Below are positions 1 to 8,155 of a stretch of 64,000 nucleotides of DNA, piece by piece (the first letter of the stretch is position 1; every line of letters begins with the position of its first letter). The stretch lies in the NCBI RefSeq assembly GCF_005943945.1, contig NZ_CP040710.1:4261501-4325500 (forward strand). Direction: 5' to 3'. The notes beneath the pieces are model-generated. The model saw only the letters and a list, made by a program, of their open reading frames with translations. It was not told the origin of the DNA and did not search any database. The stretch comes from Aggregatimonas sangjinii. Its GTDB lineage: Bacteria > Bacteroidota > Bacteroidia > Flavobacteriales > Flavobacteriaceae. A program made the translations under genes and the position numbers.

Positions 1-87
1 GAGCGTATCCTTTTGTTGGGCGAAAACCACAAAGCCGAAGCCCAGCAATAGTAAAAAAATGAGGGGATTTTTTTTTCTAGTTATCAT
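1..87 (-). CDS. N-terminus of an exported protein (partial)
   Basis: An ATG on the minus strand (base 87) opens a frame that stays open to the window edge, giving 29 residues. They form a classic signal peptide: a basic start (ITRKKN), a hydrophobic core rich in Leu, Phe and Gly, then a small-residue cleavage site (VFA) followed by QQKDTL. The protein is therefore exported to the periplasm or beyond. The mature part lies outside the window, so the function cannot be read. It lies 120 bp downstream of pgk on the same strand but beyond a pgk terminator hairpin, so it is probably a separate transcription unit. Confidence 0.7.
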   Translation of the reverse strand, partial: MITRKKNPLIFLLLLGFGFVVFAQQKDTL

Positions 88-151
88 AATCGCGAATACT
101 AATGAGGGAAGGTCAACGAAAATCGCATTTTTTTTTGAAAGTATAAAATTT

Positions 152-176
152 AAAAAGGATAAACCCAAGGTTTACC
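152..176 (-). terminator. Rho-independent terminator of pgk
   Basis: On the minus strand a hairpin (GGTAAACC, short loop, GGTTTATCC, one bulged base) is followed directly by TTTTT and more AT-rich sequence. It starts about 30 bp after the pgk stop codon, in the right orientation to end pgk transcription. Confidence 0.6.
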
Positions 177-207
177 CCACGCGACCTACCCTTTACCGAT
201 AACGTGC

Positions 208-1401
208 TTACTCTGCTAATATTGCGGCAATTCCGGGCAGGCTTTTCCCCTCCAGACTTTCCAACATGGCGCCCCCTCCTGTAGATACGTAGCTTACTTT
301 TTCCTCGAAACCGAATTGCTTCACCGCCGCGACCGAATCGCCGCCACCCACTAAAGAAAATGCGCCATTTCGGGTTGCCTCGTCAATGGCGTTTCCAACC
401 GCTATCGTACCCTTGGCGAAATTTTCCATCTCGAATACGCCAACGGGACCGTTCCATAAAATGGTCTTGCATTGGGTAATCACCTCTCTGAAGCGCTCCA
501 AAGTACGTGGTCCGGCATCCAGACCCTGCCACCCGTCCGGAATTTTATCGACATCCACTATTTGCGTATCCGCGTCATTGGCGAAATCGTTCGCCGCAAG
601 TACATCGACGGGAATATGCACCTCTACACCCTTTTTTTTGGCCTGTTTCAGGATATCCAAAGCCAAGTCCATTTTATCGTCCTCACAAATTGAATCGCCT
701 ACTTGACCGCCATTGGCCTTAACGAAGGTGTAGGTCATTCCACCACCGATGATGAGGTGGTCAACTTTGTCCAAAATATTTTCTATAATAGTTATTTTAG
801 AGGATACTTTTGCCCCGCCCAAAATCGCCAAGACCGGTTTCTCACCAGTTCGCATGACCTTTTCAATCGCCTCGATTTCCTTGGCCAAGAGGAATCCAAA
901 ACACTTCTTTTGCGAAAAGAAGGTGGCCACTACAGTCGTAGAAGCGTGTGCACGATGCGCCGTTCCAAAAGCGTCGTTGACATATATATCGCCCATTTTT
1001 GCGAGTTGTTCGGCAAAGGCCTTATCACCCGCTGTTTCGGCGCTATAAAAACGAAGGTTCTCTAACAACAATACTTCTCCCGGTTGCAGGTCGGCTACGG
1101 CCTTTTCAGCCACCGCGCCCACACAATCCTCAACGAAGTTCACCTTAACCCCGAGGATTTCCGAAACGGTGCTTCGGATATGCTTTAAAGACATATCAGG
1201 GTTCTTTTGCCCGTTTGGTCTGCCCAGATGTGACATCAGTACGGCACTGCCACCATCCTCCAGAACTTTCATAATGGTCGGTTTGGCCGCTTCGATACGG
1301 TTGGTATCGGCAACATTAAAATCGCCGTCCAAAGGAACATTGAAATCTACGCGGATAAGGGCTGTTTTATTTTCGAAGTTAAAATCGTTGATGGTTTTCA
1401 T
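208..1401 (-). CDS. pgk: Phosphoglycerate kinase
   Basis: Cytosolic glycolytic enzyme that transfers phosphate between 1,3-bisphosphoglycerate and ADP. The 397-residue product has the usual length of bacterial PGK. Visible family motifs are RVDFNVPL (residues 17-24), SHLGRP (57-62), the internal [13 protein letters not shown] stretch of the nucleotide-binding half, and the C-terminal glycine-rich GGGDSVAAV loop. The ATG at 1401 gives the expected N-terminus MKTINDF. It appears monocistronic: a TAnnTTTG -7 box lies upstream and a hairpin terminator downstream. Nothing unusual is seen. Confidence 0.98.
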   Translation of the reverse strand: MKTINDFNFENKTALIRVDFNVPLDGDFNVADTNRIEAAKPTIMKVLEDGGSAVLMSHLGRPNGQKNPDMSLKHIRSTVSEILGVKVNFVEDCVGAVAEKAVADLQPGEVLLLENLRFYSAETAGDKAFAEQLAKMGDIYVNDAFGTAHRAHASTTVVATFFSQKKCFGFLLAKEIEAIEKVMRTGEKPVLAILGGAKVSSKITIIENILDKVDHLIIGGGMTYTFVKANGGQVGDSICEDDKMDLALDILKQAKKKGVEVHIPVDVLAANDFANDADTQIVDVDKIPDGWQGLDAGPRTLERFREVITQCKTILWNGPVGVFEMENFAKGTIAVGNAIDEATRNGAFSLVGGGDSVAAVKQFGFEEKVSYVSTGGGAMLESLEGKSLPGIAAILAE

Positions 1402-1425
1402 GGCAAATGAATTTTAAAAGAAGGG

Positions 1426-1433
1426 CAAATGTA
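1426..1433 (-). promoter_or_regulatory. -7 promoter box of pgk
   Basis: TACATTTG on the minus strand is a perfect match to the Bacteroidota housekeeping -7 element TAnnTTTG. It lies 24 bp upstream of the pgk ATG, predicting a leader of about 20 nt. No clear -33 TTG is visible at the usual spacing. Confidence 0.5.
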
Positions 1434-1576
1434 ACTAAAAAGACCTAAGACCGCTGCGCTAAAAAACAGAAGACGTAAGGCCAACCGAAAAGAATGCAAT
1501 CCGCTACCTATTTTATTTTACCTCTGGGGAAGTTATGAAGGAGGCCTTTCTTCGAATTTCCAAACATGAAAAAGAT

Positions 1577-1584
1577 TATATTTG
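1577..1584 (+). promoter_or_regulatory. -7 promoter box of holB
   Basis: TATATTTG matches the Bacteroidota -7 consensus TAnnTTTG and ends only 4 bp before the holB ATG. If used, the transcript would start at or within a base or two of the start codon, i.e. a leaderless mRNA. No clear -33 element is seen. Confidence 0.4.
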
Positions 1585-1588
1585 ACAC

Positions 1589-2764
1589 ATGCTGTTCAAA
1601 GACATTCTAGGGCTTTCGCATATCAAAAACCACTTGGCGACCAGTGCCGAATCAGGACGTATTTCCCATGCACAATTATTCGTTGGTCCGGAAGGTTCCG
1701 GCACTTTACCCCTGGCAATAGCATATGCCCAATACGTTATCTGTGGAAACTCTGGAGGGGAAAATTCGGGAGGCAATGAAGCGTGTAATCTAAAATTTGG
1801 TTCGATTTCCCATCCGGATATGCACTTTGCTTTTCCGGTCGCGAATGGCGAAAAAGTAAAAAGCCATGCCGTGAGCAATCACTACATGCAGGAGTGGCGC
1901 AGATTTGTTTTGGAGCAACCGTACGGCAATCTTTTCGATTGGTACCGACTAGTCGGTATTGAGAAAAAACAGGGACAGATCGGCGTTGACGAGGCGCAGG
2001 ATATCGTCAAAAAACTTTCGCTTAAGTCGTACGAGGGCGGATACAAGGTCATGCTCATTTGGATGGCGGAAAAAATGAACGGAGCCGCCGCCAACAAGCT
2101 GCTTAAGCTATTGGAGGAACCTCCGGAAAAGACAGTCTTTATTCTCATCGTAGAGGACGAGGAACAGCTGTTACAGACCATCCGGTCTAGATGCCAAATC
2201 CTACATTTACCACCTTTGTCCGAAGACGCCATAAGTGATGCTTTGAAGGGCCTTGGGCTAGCGGAGTCGGAAGCCATGCGTTTGGCGCATGAAGCGAACG
2301 GTAATTTTAATAAGGCACTCGATTTAAAGAACAACGACTCTGAGGATTTGGTCTTCGAGAAGTGGTTTGTGCAATGGGTGCGAAGTGCGTTCAAGGCCAA
2401 AGGAAACAAAGGGGCGATCCACGAATTATTGATGTGGGGCAATGAAGTTGCCGCGACGGGCAGGGAAACCCAAAAGAAATTTTTACACTATTGCATCGCT
2501 GTAATCCGACAGGCTTTATTGATCAATTATAATGCAAAGGATTTGGCCTATATGCGCATTCATGTTGATGGATTTCAATTGGAGAAATTCGCACCCTTTG
2601 TACACGAAAACAATATTCTAGACCTTACCCAAGAATTGGAAGATGCCATTTACCATGTCGAGCGAAACGGAAATTCAAAGTTGATTTTTACGGACCTCTC
2701 TATTAAATTGACACGCCTACTCCATAGAAAGCCAAGCGCGCCCACACCATCTGTAAGTAGCTAA
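1589..2764 (+). CDS. holB: DNA polymerase III subunit delta prime
   Basis: Clamp-loader subunit of the replicative polymerase; with DnaX and HolA it opens the sliding clamp on DNA. The 391-residue product begins with the AAA+ fold. Its Walker A-like loop, GPEGSGTL (33-40), lacks the catalytic lysine, as is usual for delta prime, which does not hydrolyse ATP. The SRC motif characteristic of clamp-loader subunits is at residues 200-202. The stretch AANKLLKLLEEPPEKTVFIL is the typical family core. The zinc-binding cysteine module seems reduced: only two cysteines are visible where E. coli has four. It is divergent from pgk and is followed by a small membrane protein gene on the same strand. Confidence 0.93.
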   Translation: MLFKDILGLSHIKNHLATSAESGRISHAQLFVGPEGSGTLPLAIAYAQYVICGNSGGENSGGNEACNLKFGSISHPDMHFAFPVANGEKVKSHAVSNHYMQEWRRFVLEQPYGNLFDWYRLVGIEKKQGQIGVDEAQDIVKKLSLKSYEGGYKVMLIWMAEKMNGAAANKLLKLLEEPPEKTVFILIVEDEEQLLQTIRSRCQILHLPPLSEDAISDALKGLGLAESEAMRLAHEANGNFNKALDLKNNDSEDLVFEKWFVQWVRSAFKAKGNKGAIHELLMWGNEVAATGRETQKKFLHYCIAVIRQALLINYNAKDLAYMRIHVDGFQLEKFAPFVHENNILDLTQELEDAIYHVERNGNSKLIFTDLSIKLTRLLHRKPSAPTPSVSS

Positions 2765-2838
2765 AAAATTCCGGAGACCGACCCTGTATTTTGATGGCGC
2801 CATCTAGACATGACTCGTTCAAACCAAAACATACCCCT

Positions 2839-3237
2839 ATGGAAAGTATACTGAAAAATGCCACTGAAATTCTGCTGTTATTGTTCTTGATCATCACTTT
2901 TCTACAAAGTGGTATTGACAAGGTATTCGACTGGAGAGGAAATCTTACATGGCTAAAAAGCCATTTTGAGGGTACGCCACTTACAGGTTTGGTTCCCTTT
3001 TTGTTGTTTACGGTGCTTTTGGTTGAAATGATCGCGGCTATCCTTTGTTTGGTGGGACTTTATCAACTAACGGTTCTGGGCAAATCTTCAATCGCATTTT
3101 ATGGGGCGATCATGTCCTGCGTGTCGTTATTGATGCTGTTGTTCGGACAGCGGATGGCGAAGGATTATGAAGGGGCCAAAACCATTGCCGTCTATTTTGT
3201 ACCTGCTATCTTTCTGGTATATTTACTTCAGGGCTAA
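2839..3237 (+). CDS. DoxX-like four-helix membrane protein
   Basis: Small integral inner-membrane protein of 132 residues, counted from the ATG at 2839. An upstream in-frame ATG at 2791 would add 16 polar residues not typical of the family. Four hydrophobic segments are visible: roughly residues 8-25, 46-70, 73-95 and 110-130. The region FLQSGIDKVFDW after helix 1 is typical of DoxX/DoxD-like proteins of Bacteroidota. The biochemical role is unknown; some DoxX relatives take part in redox or thiol stress handling. It lies 74 bp after holB and is closed by a strong hairpin terminator. Confidence 0.7.
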   Translation: MESILKNATEILLLLFLIITFLQSGIDKVFDWRGNLTWLKSHFEGTPLTGLVPFLLFTVLLVEMIAAILCLVGLYQLTVLGKSSIAFYGAIMSCVSLLMLLFGQRMAKDYEGAKTIAVYFVPAIFLVYLLQG

Positions 3238-3246
3238 GCATGCAAA

Positions 3247-3268
3247 AGCCCGACCACTGGATCGGGCT
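3247..3268. terminator. Bidirectional rho-independent terminator
   Basis: Perfect 7-bp inverted repeat AGCCCGA / TCGGGCT with an 8-nt loop, flanked by A-run on the left and T-run on the right, so it can work in both directions. It separates the convergent DoxX-like gene (+) and OmpH-family gene (-). Confidence 0.85.
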
Positions 3269-3315
3269 TTTATTAGACCTGATTACGAAATAGGTCTTTT
3301 TTTCTCTCAATTCGC

Positions 3316-3825
3316 TTATTTCTTGTACTTGTCGTTCAAGATTTTTAGAATCTCATCGGTAAGGTCGTTGGCTTCCGTGCCATACAAAACACTACCCCCA
3401 TCTCCGCCACCAAGTATGTAGGTATACCCGTTGGCCTTACCGTATGCCTTGATTTCTTTTTTCACTTTCTTGACCAAAGTATCCATTTCAGTTTGTCCTT
3501 GTGCCTGTAAACTTTGGTCTTCTTGTTGCAACTGTTGGCCCATAAACTGTCCTTTTTGTTGCATCATGGCATATTCTTCCTGGGCTTTTGCCTGGTTCAT
3601 TTTCTGAGCTTTGGCTTGAAAGGCTTGCATCTCTAACTGAAACCCTTGGGAAATACTGTCACGTTTTTTCGTCAACGCTTCCAGTTTGACTTTGAAGTCC
3701 GCTTCAATATCCATCTTCTCTTGGTACTTGTCCATCAAGACTACGTTATCTACATAACCTATTTTTTCCTGCGTACAGGATACTGCCCCCAGCACCAATA
3801 CCACTAAAATCCATTTTTTCATCAT
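3316..3825 (-). CDS. OmpH/Skp-family periplasmic chaperone lipoprotein
   Basis: 169-residue exported protein with a lipoprotein signal peptide (lipobox AVSC, Cys17). The mature part starts with KIGYVDNVVLM, the characteristic beta strand of Skp/OmpH, followed by a long Gln/Lys-rich helical region (about 40-125) that would form the tentacles of the trimeric chaperone. The C-terminal block GYTYILGGGDGGSVLYG returns to the body domain, and the end (LTDEILKILNDKYKK) is typical of Bacteroidota OmpH proteins. Skp-like proteins hold unfolded outer-membrane proteins in the periplasm. Here membrane anchoring by lipid is predicted, unlike soluble E. coli Skp. A TTG-N22-TATTTTTG promoter lies about 105 bp upstream. 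Confidence 0.9.
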   Translation of the reverse strand: MMKKWILVVLVLGAVSCTQEKIGYVDNVVLMDKYQEKMDIEADFKVKLEALTKKRDSISQGFQLEMQAFQAKAQKMNQAKAQEEYAMMQQKGQFMGQQLQQEDQSLQAQGQTEMDTLVKKVKKEIKAYGKANGYTYILGGGDGGSVLYGTEANDLTDEILKILNDKYKK

Positions 3826-4175
3826 TTCAATCTATTTTATTTTTCATTTCCATAATCACGGAAATCTTTTCAGCGCTATTCCCCTTTGACGGTTTCAATG
3901 ATATCCCACGCTTGAATTTTAAACCGGCGCAAAAATAGGAAAGCTTTTTTAATGCATCCCAACGAAATTACATTTTCTATGATTCCCTTCGTTGGCAACC
4001 GATTATAGGTGCATATACGCGCCATAGAAAATACCTATTGTATTTTTATCTTCCCATTAGACCTATCTATTAAAAACGACATAAATAAACTGTGATTTTA
4101 AGAGGGATTATAACATTGAGATGGTGTTGGAAGGCAGCATCTGAAAAATCTCCTCTAAACGCTTTAAAATGCGTT
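3826..4175. other. Intergenic region, 350 bp
   Basis: Holds the promoter of the OmpH-family gene (3930-3962) and, at the other end, an imperfect inverted repeat (about 4156-4178, TAAACGC / GCGTTTTA) that includes the stop codon of the methyltransferase gene and may help end its transcript. No convincing gene is seen in any frame. Confidence 0.5.
3930..3962 (-). promoter_or_regulatory. Promoter of the OmpH-family gene
   Basis: On the minus strand TTG (3960-3962) is followed after 22 bp by TATTTTTG (3930-3937). This fits the Flavobacterium pattern TTG, 17-23 bp, TAnnTTTG. The predicted leader is about 100 nt. Confidence 0.55.
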
Positions 4176-5003
4176 TTAGGCCTTTTGAAGTATATAAATG
4201 AGGGAAGAGTGCTCTTTGCTGCGCATCGCTTTCATATTGGAAAATAATCCACGATAAAATGCCTTTAGATAATTCTGTCGCCCCGTTTTGTATTTCTCTG
4301 AAAGTAGGCTCACATAAAAGGCGTCGAAAAGCATCGGTCGAACTGCAATGATTTTCATATCATGGGGTTCGAATAATTTCTCAATGGCCTTTTTCGAAAA
4401 ATGCCAAAGGTGTCGTGGCACGTCGTAGGCCGCCCAGAAATTTTTGTAATGCCGGGCATCATGCGATTTAAAATTTGGAACGGCGATGATCAAAGTTCCC
4501 TCCTGCTCCAATTTTCCCACAAGCGCTTCGATCTGCTTGTTGAGATCGGGCAAATGTTCCAACACATGCCAAAGCGTAATCACCTCAAATTTCCCCGATT
4601 TGATTTCGGATATATCTTCTAACAAAGCAATCCCTTTCTCGGAGGATTTCGCTCTCGCACCAATATGAGGTTCCACACCGGTAACCGTCCAATTTTCATT
4701 TTTGGCGGTCAATAAAAAGTCTCCCGTGCCTGCACCGAAATCCAATAGCGTTTTTTCATTTTTGGCGTATTGGGAAATCAGACGTCCTTTTTTGGAAAGA
4801 CTATAGCGCTTTACAATCTGGTATATTTTATCGATAAGGGATGTACTGGAATCGGTATGCGAAATGTAGGACTCACTTTCATAATACTTGCCCAAATCTT
4901 TCGGTTGCGGATGTGTAACCAACAGCTCTAGATCGGCATCGAACAATAGTTCAAAATGTTCGCCCGAAACGGAATGATCCTTAGTTTTTAAATACGACTT
5001 CAT
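4176..5003 (-). CDS. Class I SAM-dependent methyltransferase
   Basis: 275-residue cytosolic methyltransferase of unknown substrate. Motif I for S-adenosylmethionine binding is LLDFGAGTGDFL (86-97); the acidic end of the second strand is VTGVEP (106-111); a typical post-motif is WHVLEHLPD (144-152), as in UbiG/Methyltransf_11 and _23 families. The C-terminal part (DVPRHLWHFS, then basic and aromatic residues) resembles methyltransferases acting on polysaccharide or lipid-linked sugars, but the substrate cannot be decided. The start codon overlaps the last 23 bases of the upstream lipoprotein gene, so the two are translationally close and probably one operon. Confidence 0.85.
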   Translation of the reverse strand: MKSYLKTKDHSVSGEHFELLFDADLELLVTHPQPKDLGKYYESESYISHTDSSTSLIDKIYQIVKRYSLSKKGRLISQYAKNEKTLLDFGAGTGDFLLTAKNENWTVTGVEPHIGARAKSSEKGIALLEDISEIKSGKFEVITLWHVLEHLPDLNKQIEALVGKLEQEGTLIIAVPNFKSHDARHYKNFWAAYDVPRHLWHFSKKAIEKLFEPHDMKIIAVRPMLFDAFYVSLLSEKYKTGRQNYLKAFYRGLFSNMKAMRSKEHSSLIYILQKA

Positions 5004-5532
5004 TATAGTTGTGGGTCGAGAGGTATTCTTTTTTCAAAGCGCGAAGATAATTTAAAACTTGCTCCTTTGAAAGAGAGCTATCCTGAAGGCAATCCTTTTC
5101 GGTATCGCTGTACACTTCCACAGCGATATACCAGTTTCCATTTAGGATGACGTCCGGACCGCTGATATAGGAATCATCATCACTATCCAACAATTCGTTC
5201 ATAAAGGCATTAAAAAGGGACGGCCCTAAGTTTAAGGCCTTGTCCTGAATTTCGATTTCATACCATGCGAAAAAATACTGTGTGCCATCGACTTCAAACG
5301 GAACATCATCATATACATTTGTATGACCAAGTTGATATTTGGTGTTGACGTAATCGTAGAAATGGTGTTCGTCTTTTGGATTCTCAAAAATGAACATTTG
5401 CCTTTTGGAAAGACTGCGCTTGAATTTTTTGCCACGGGTTACTTTGTAGTCTTCAATACTCGGTGCGATCCGTATCGGGATACAGGATTGCACTAAAAAG
5501 ATAAGTAAAAGTAGTGGTAGTAGTCTTTGCAT
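4981..5532 (-). CDS. Hypothetical lipoprotein
   Basis: 183-residue exported lipoprotein (lipobox VQSC, Cys17) of no recognised family. The mature protein is mixed polar with the segment RGKKFKRSLSKRQMFIFENPKDEHHFYDYVNTKYQ, which recurs in Flavobacteriaceae proteins of unknown function as far as I can recall. There are no transmembrane segments after the signal. It is the first gene of a pair with the methyltransferase, overlapping it by 23 bp. A partial -7 match lies upstream, but no confident promoter. Confidence 0.75.
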   Translation of the reverse strand: MQRLLPLLLLIFLVQSCIPIRIAPSIEDYKVTRGKKFKRSLSKRQMFIFENPKDEHHFYDYVNTKYQLGHTNVYDDVPFEVDGTQYFFAWYEIEIQDKALNLGPSLFNAFMNELLDSDDDSYISGPDVILNGNWYIAVEVYSDTEKDCLQDSSLSKEQVLNYLRALKKEYLSTHNYNEVVFKN

Positions 5533-5644
5533 TTTTGCAGCGGTTTGATGTCTCTTGAAACTTCATCAAGAATTGCACCAAAACATTAGAAGCGTATAAT
5601 TAAAATGATCCGGAATTTATACACCCTATAAAAATCATGTACCA

Positions 5645-5660
5645 TGTTCCACGTGGAACA
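5645..5660. other. parS centromere site
   Basis: Perfect 16-bp palindrome TGTTCCACGTGGAACA, fitting the bacterial chromosomal parS consensus TGTTNCACGTGNAACA bound by ParB. It is intergenic, 94 bp beyond the 3' end of mnmG. A second identical copy lies at 7740-7755. Confidence 0.88.
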
Positions 5661-5753
5661 TCCTTGTGACTTTTCCTTCATTTATAGGGTTAATTCAAAA
5701 ATCAATGCAGACCAGGCCGTTTTGTACACCATAATCCTGACAACGCATAATGA

Positions 5754-7622
5754 TTACCGGCCCAAGTATACCAATAGCACACTGATATCAGAAGGGTTCA
5801 CTCCACTTATCCTACCCGCTTGCGCAATCGTTACCGGCTGGATGGCCTTTAGCTTTTCACGTGCCTCATAGGATAGCGATTTCAATTTGGAATAATCAAA
5901 GTTCTTCGGAATCTTCACATCCTCCAAACGATGCAATTTATCGGCATTATTTCGCTCCTTTGCGATATATCCGGAATACTTTACTTGAATTTCGGTCTGC
6001 TCAAGCACCTCCCTATCAAGCTCATTCGCCGATACAAAATCAGAAACCGAATCCAATTGCAGCATATGATCCATGGTCACCTGCGGTCTGGAAAACACCT
6101 TGAACATTTTATCGGATTGCTTGACAAGAGCTGCATCAACCTGCTCAAGAATCGGGTTGATGTCTTTAGGAATTACGCTGGTCTCCCTGAAAAACTTTAC
6201 AAACGCATCCGACTTGCTCAATTTCTCCTCCATTCTTCGCAAGCGATTTTCTTTTGCCAAGCCTAGTTCATATCCCTTCGGAGTCAAACGCAGATCCGCA
6301 TTATCTTGCCGCAGCAAGGTCCTATACTCTGCGCGAGAGGTAAACATTCGATACGGTTCTTCCGTTCCTTTGGTAATCAAATCATCTACCAATACCCCAA
6401 TATAAGCCTCGTCCCGTTGCAGAATAAAAGGATCTTTTCCCTTTATTTTTAGGTGTGCATTGATCCCTGCCATCAGACCTTGGGAGGCCGCTTCCTCATA
6501 ACCGGTCGTACCATTAATCTGACCCGCAAAATATAGATTCTCCACCAGCTTGGTTTCCAGTGTATGCTTCAGTTGTGTGGGTGGGAAATAATCATATTCA
6601 ATTGCATAGCCGGGCCGAAAGAACTTCACCTTTTCAAAACCTTTTACCGAACGCAACGCCTTAAACTGAACATCCTCTGGTAACGAAGTTGAAAAGCCAT
6701 TGACGTACACCTCAACCGTATTCCAACCCTCCGGCTCTACGAACAACTGGTGGCTGTCCTTATCCGCAAAACGGTTGATCTTATCCTCAATAGACGGGCA
6801 ATACCGTGGACCAATGCTCTTAATTCTACCATTGAACATCGGGGAGCGATCAAAACCTTCCCGCAACAAATCGTGCACCAACGCGCTGGTATGTGTCATA
6901 TGGCAATCCCGTTGCGATTTCAGTACAGGAGTATCCAAATAAGAGAATTTTTCAGGAACGGTATCGCCAGGCTGCGGTATCATCACACTATAATCCAACG
7001 AACGACCATCGACCCGTGGGGGAGTTCCTGTCTTCATTCTACCGCTATCGAAGCCATAATATAACAACTGCTCCGTAATGCCGGTAGAAGCCTTTTCGCC
7101 GGCGCGACCGCCTCCCAGTTGCTTTTCGCCAATATGAATCAACCCATTCAAGAAGGTGCCGTTTGTCAATACCACTGCCTTGGCCTTAATTTCCAATCCT
7201 AATGACGTTTTCACTCCTGTAACCTTTCCGTTCTCGACCAAAAGGCCGTTCACCATTTCTTGATAGAAATCACAATTTGGCGTATTCTCCAACATCAATC
7301 GCCACTCTTCGGCAAAGCGCATACGATCATTTTGCGCACGCGGACTCCACATTGCAGGACCTTTGGATTTATTCAACATCTTAAACTGAATGGTAGACCT
7401 GTCGGTTACGATACCGCTATACCCCCCCAAGGCATCGATTTCCCGTACTATTTGTCCTTTAGCAATTCCACCCATAGCCGGATTGCAGGACATTTGTCCA
7501 ATGGTCTGCAAATTCATTGTCACCAGTAACGTTTTTGAACCCATATTGGCCGCAGCGGCTGCCGCCTCCGCGCCCGCATGACCTCCACCTACTACTATGA
7601 CATCGTATTCGTTTTCGAACAT
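5754..7622 (-). CDS. mnmG: tRNA uridine-5-carboxymethylaminomethyl modification enzyme MnmG (GidA)
   Basis: FAD-binding subunit of the MnmE-MnmG complex, which installs the (carboxymethyl)aminomethyl group at U34 of several tRNAs. The 622-residue length is standard. The FAD dinucleotide fold VVGGGHAGAEAA is at residues 10-21. Other hallmark segments are SCNPAMGGIAKGQIVREIDALGG, containing a conserved Cys, GRAGEKASTGITEQL, and PPTQLKHTLETKL. The C-terminal domain (IAQAGRISGVNPSDISVLLVYLGR) binds MnmE. The gene sits between two parS sites; gidA is a common marker of origin-proximal regions in bacteria. Confidence 0.97.
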   Translation of the reverse strand: MFENEYDVIVVGGGHAGAEAAAAAANMGSKTLLVTMNLQTIGQMSCNPAMGGIAKGQIVREIDALGGYSGIVTDRSTIQFKMLNKSKGPAMWSPRAQNDRMRFAEEWRLMLENTPNCDFYQEMVNGLLVENGKVTGVKTSLGLEIKAKAVVLTNGTFLNGLIHIGEKQLGGGRAGEKASTGITEQLLYYGFDSGRMKTGTPPRVDGRSLDYSVMIPQPGDTVPEKFSYLDTPVLKSQRDCHMTHTSALVHDLLREGFDRSPMFNGRIKSIGPRYCPSIEDKINRFADKDSHQLFVEPEGWNTVEVYVNGFSTSLPEDVQFKALRSVKGFEKVKFFRPGYAIEYDYFPPTQLKHTLETKLVENLYFAGQINGTTGYEEAASQGLMAGINAHLKIKGKDPFILQRDEAYIGVLVDDLITKGTEEPYRMFTSRAEYRTLLRQDNADLRLTPKGYELGLAKENRLRRMEEKLSKSDAFVKFFRETSVIPKDINPILEQVDAALVKQSDKMFKVFSRPQVTMDHMLQLDSVSDFVSANELDREVLEQTEIQVKYSGYIAKERNNADKLHRLEDVKIPKNFDYSKLKSLSYEAREKLKAIQPVTIAQAGRISGVNPSDISVLLVYLGR

Positions 7623-7735
7623 ATCTTTGACCGTACTTTAAATAGCAATTTTATCTTCACCACATTTTTACCCTTGGATAAATTACGCTGCGACCTCGAT
7701 GATGAATTTTAATTGTAAATCTATGGCTTAGCGCA

Positions 7736-8155
7736 TCATTGTTCCACGTGGAACAATTTGATTTTTTCTTCTTCTTTTTTACGCATGACCTCAATTTCTT
7801 CTACCGATTTGTCTTTGTAGCCTAGAAGATGTAGTGCCCCATGCGCCATAACTCTAAGGATTTCTTCATCAAACCGAACGTTATATTTAACGGAATTTTC
7901 TTTCAGCCTATCCACGGAGATAAAAACATCGCCAGCAATGTTACGACCTTCCGAATAATCGAAAGTAATAATGTCGGTATACGTATCATGGTTTAAGTAC
8001 TGCTGGTTCTTTTCAAGCAAATACGCGTCGGTACAAAAAATATAGTCCAATTGTGCGATATGCGCATTTTCAGATACAACTACCCTAGCAAGCCAATCGG
8101 CAAACTTGGATTCATCTTGTAGTTGGAAATCCGTCTCATAATGGAACTCAATCAT
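7736..8155 (-). CDS. ybeY: Endoribonuclease YbeY (16S rRNA maturation factor)
   Basis: 139-residue metal-dependent RNase of the UPF0054 family involved in 16S rRNA 3' processing and ribosome quality control. The metal-binding signature is HGALHLLGYKD (105-115). The first two His are present, but the third His of the common HGxLHLxGYDH form is replaced, here by a KD pair, as is usual in Bacteroidota. The last codons (FHVEQ-stop) contain a complete parS palindrome, so the C-terminal tail is shaped by a DNA site. The start overlaps the DUF4175 stop by 8 bp, implying a DUF4175-ybeY operon. Confidence 0.93.
   Translation of the reverse strand: MIEFHYETDFQLQDESKFADWLARVVVSENAHIAQLDYIFCTDAYLLEKNQQYLNHDTYTDIITFDYSEGRNIAGDVFISVDRLKENSVKYNVRFDEEILRVMAHGALHLLGYKDKSVEEIEVMRKKEEEKIKLFHVEQ
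7740..7755. other. parS centromere site inside the end of ybeY
   Basis: Second perfect TGTTCCACGTGGAACA palindrome, 2.1 kb from the first. It overlaps the last codons of ybeY, and its symmetrical flank (TTGTTCC...GGAACAA) makes an 18-20 bp palindrome. Together the two sites bracket mnmG. Confidence 0.88.
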
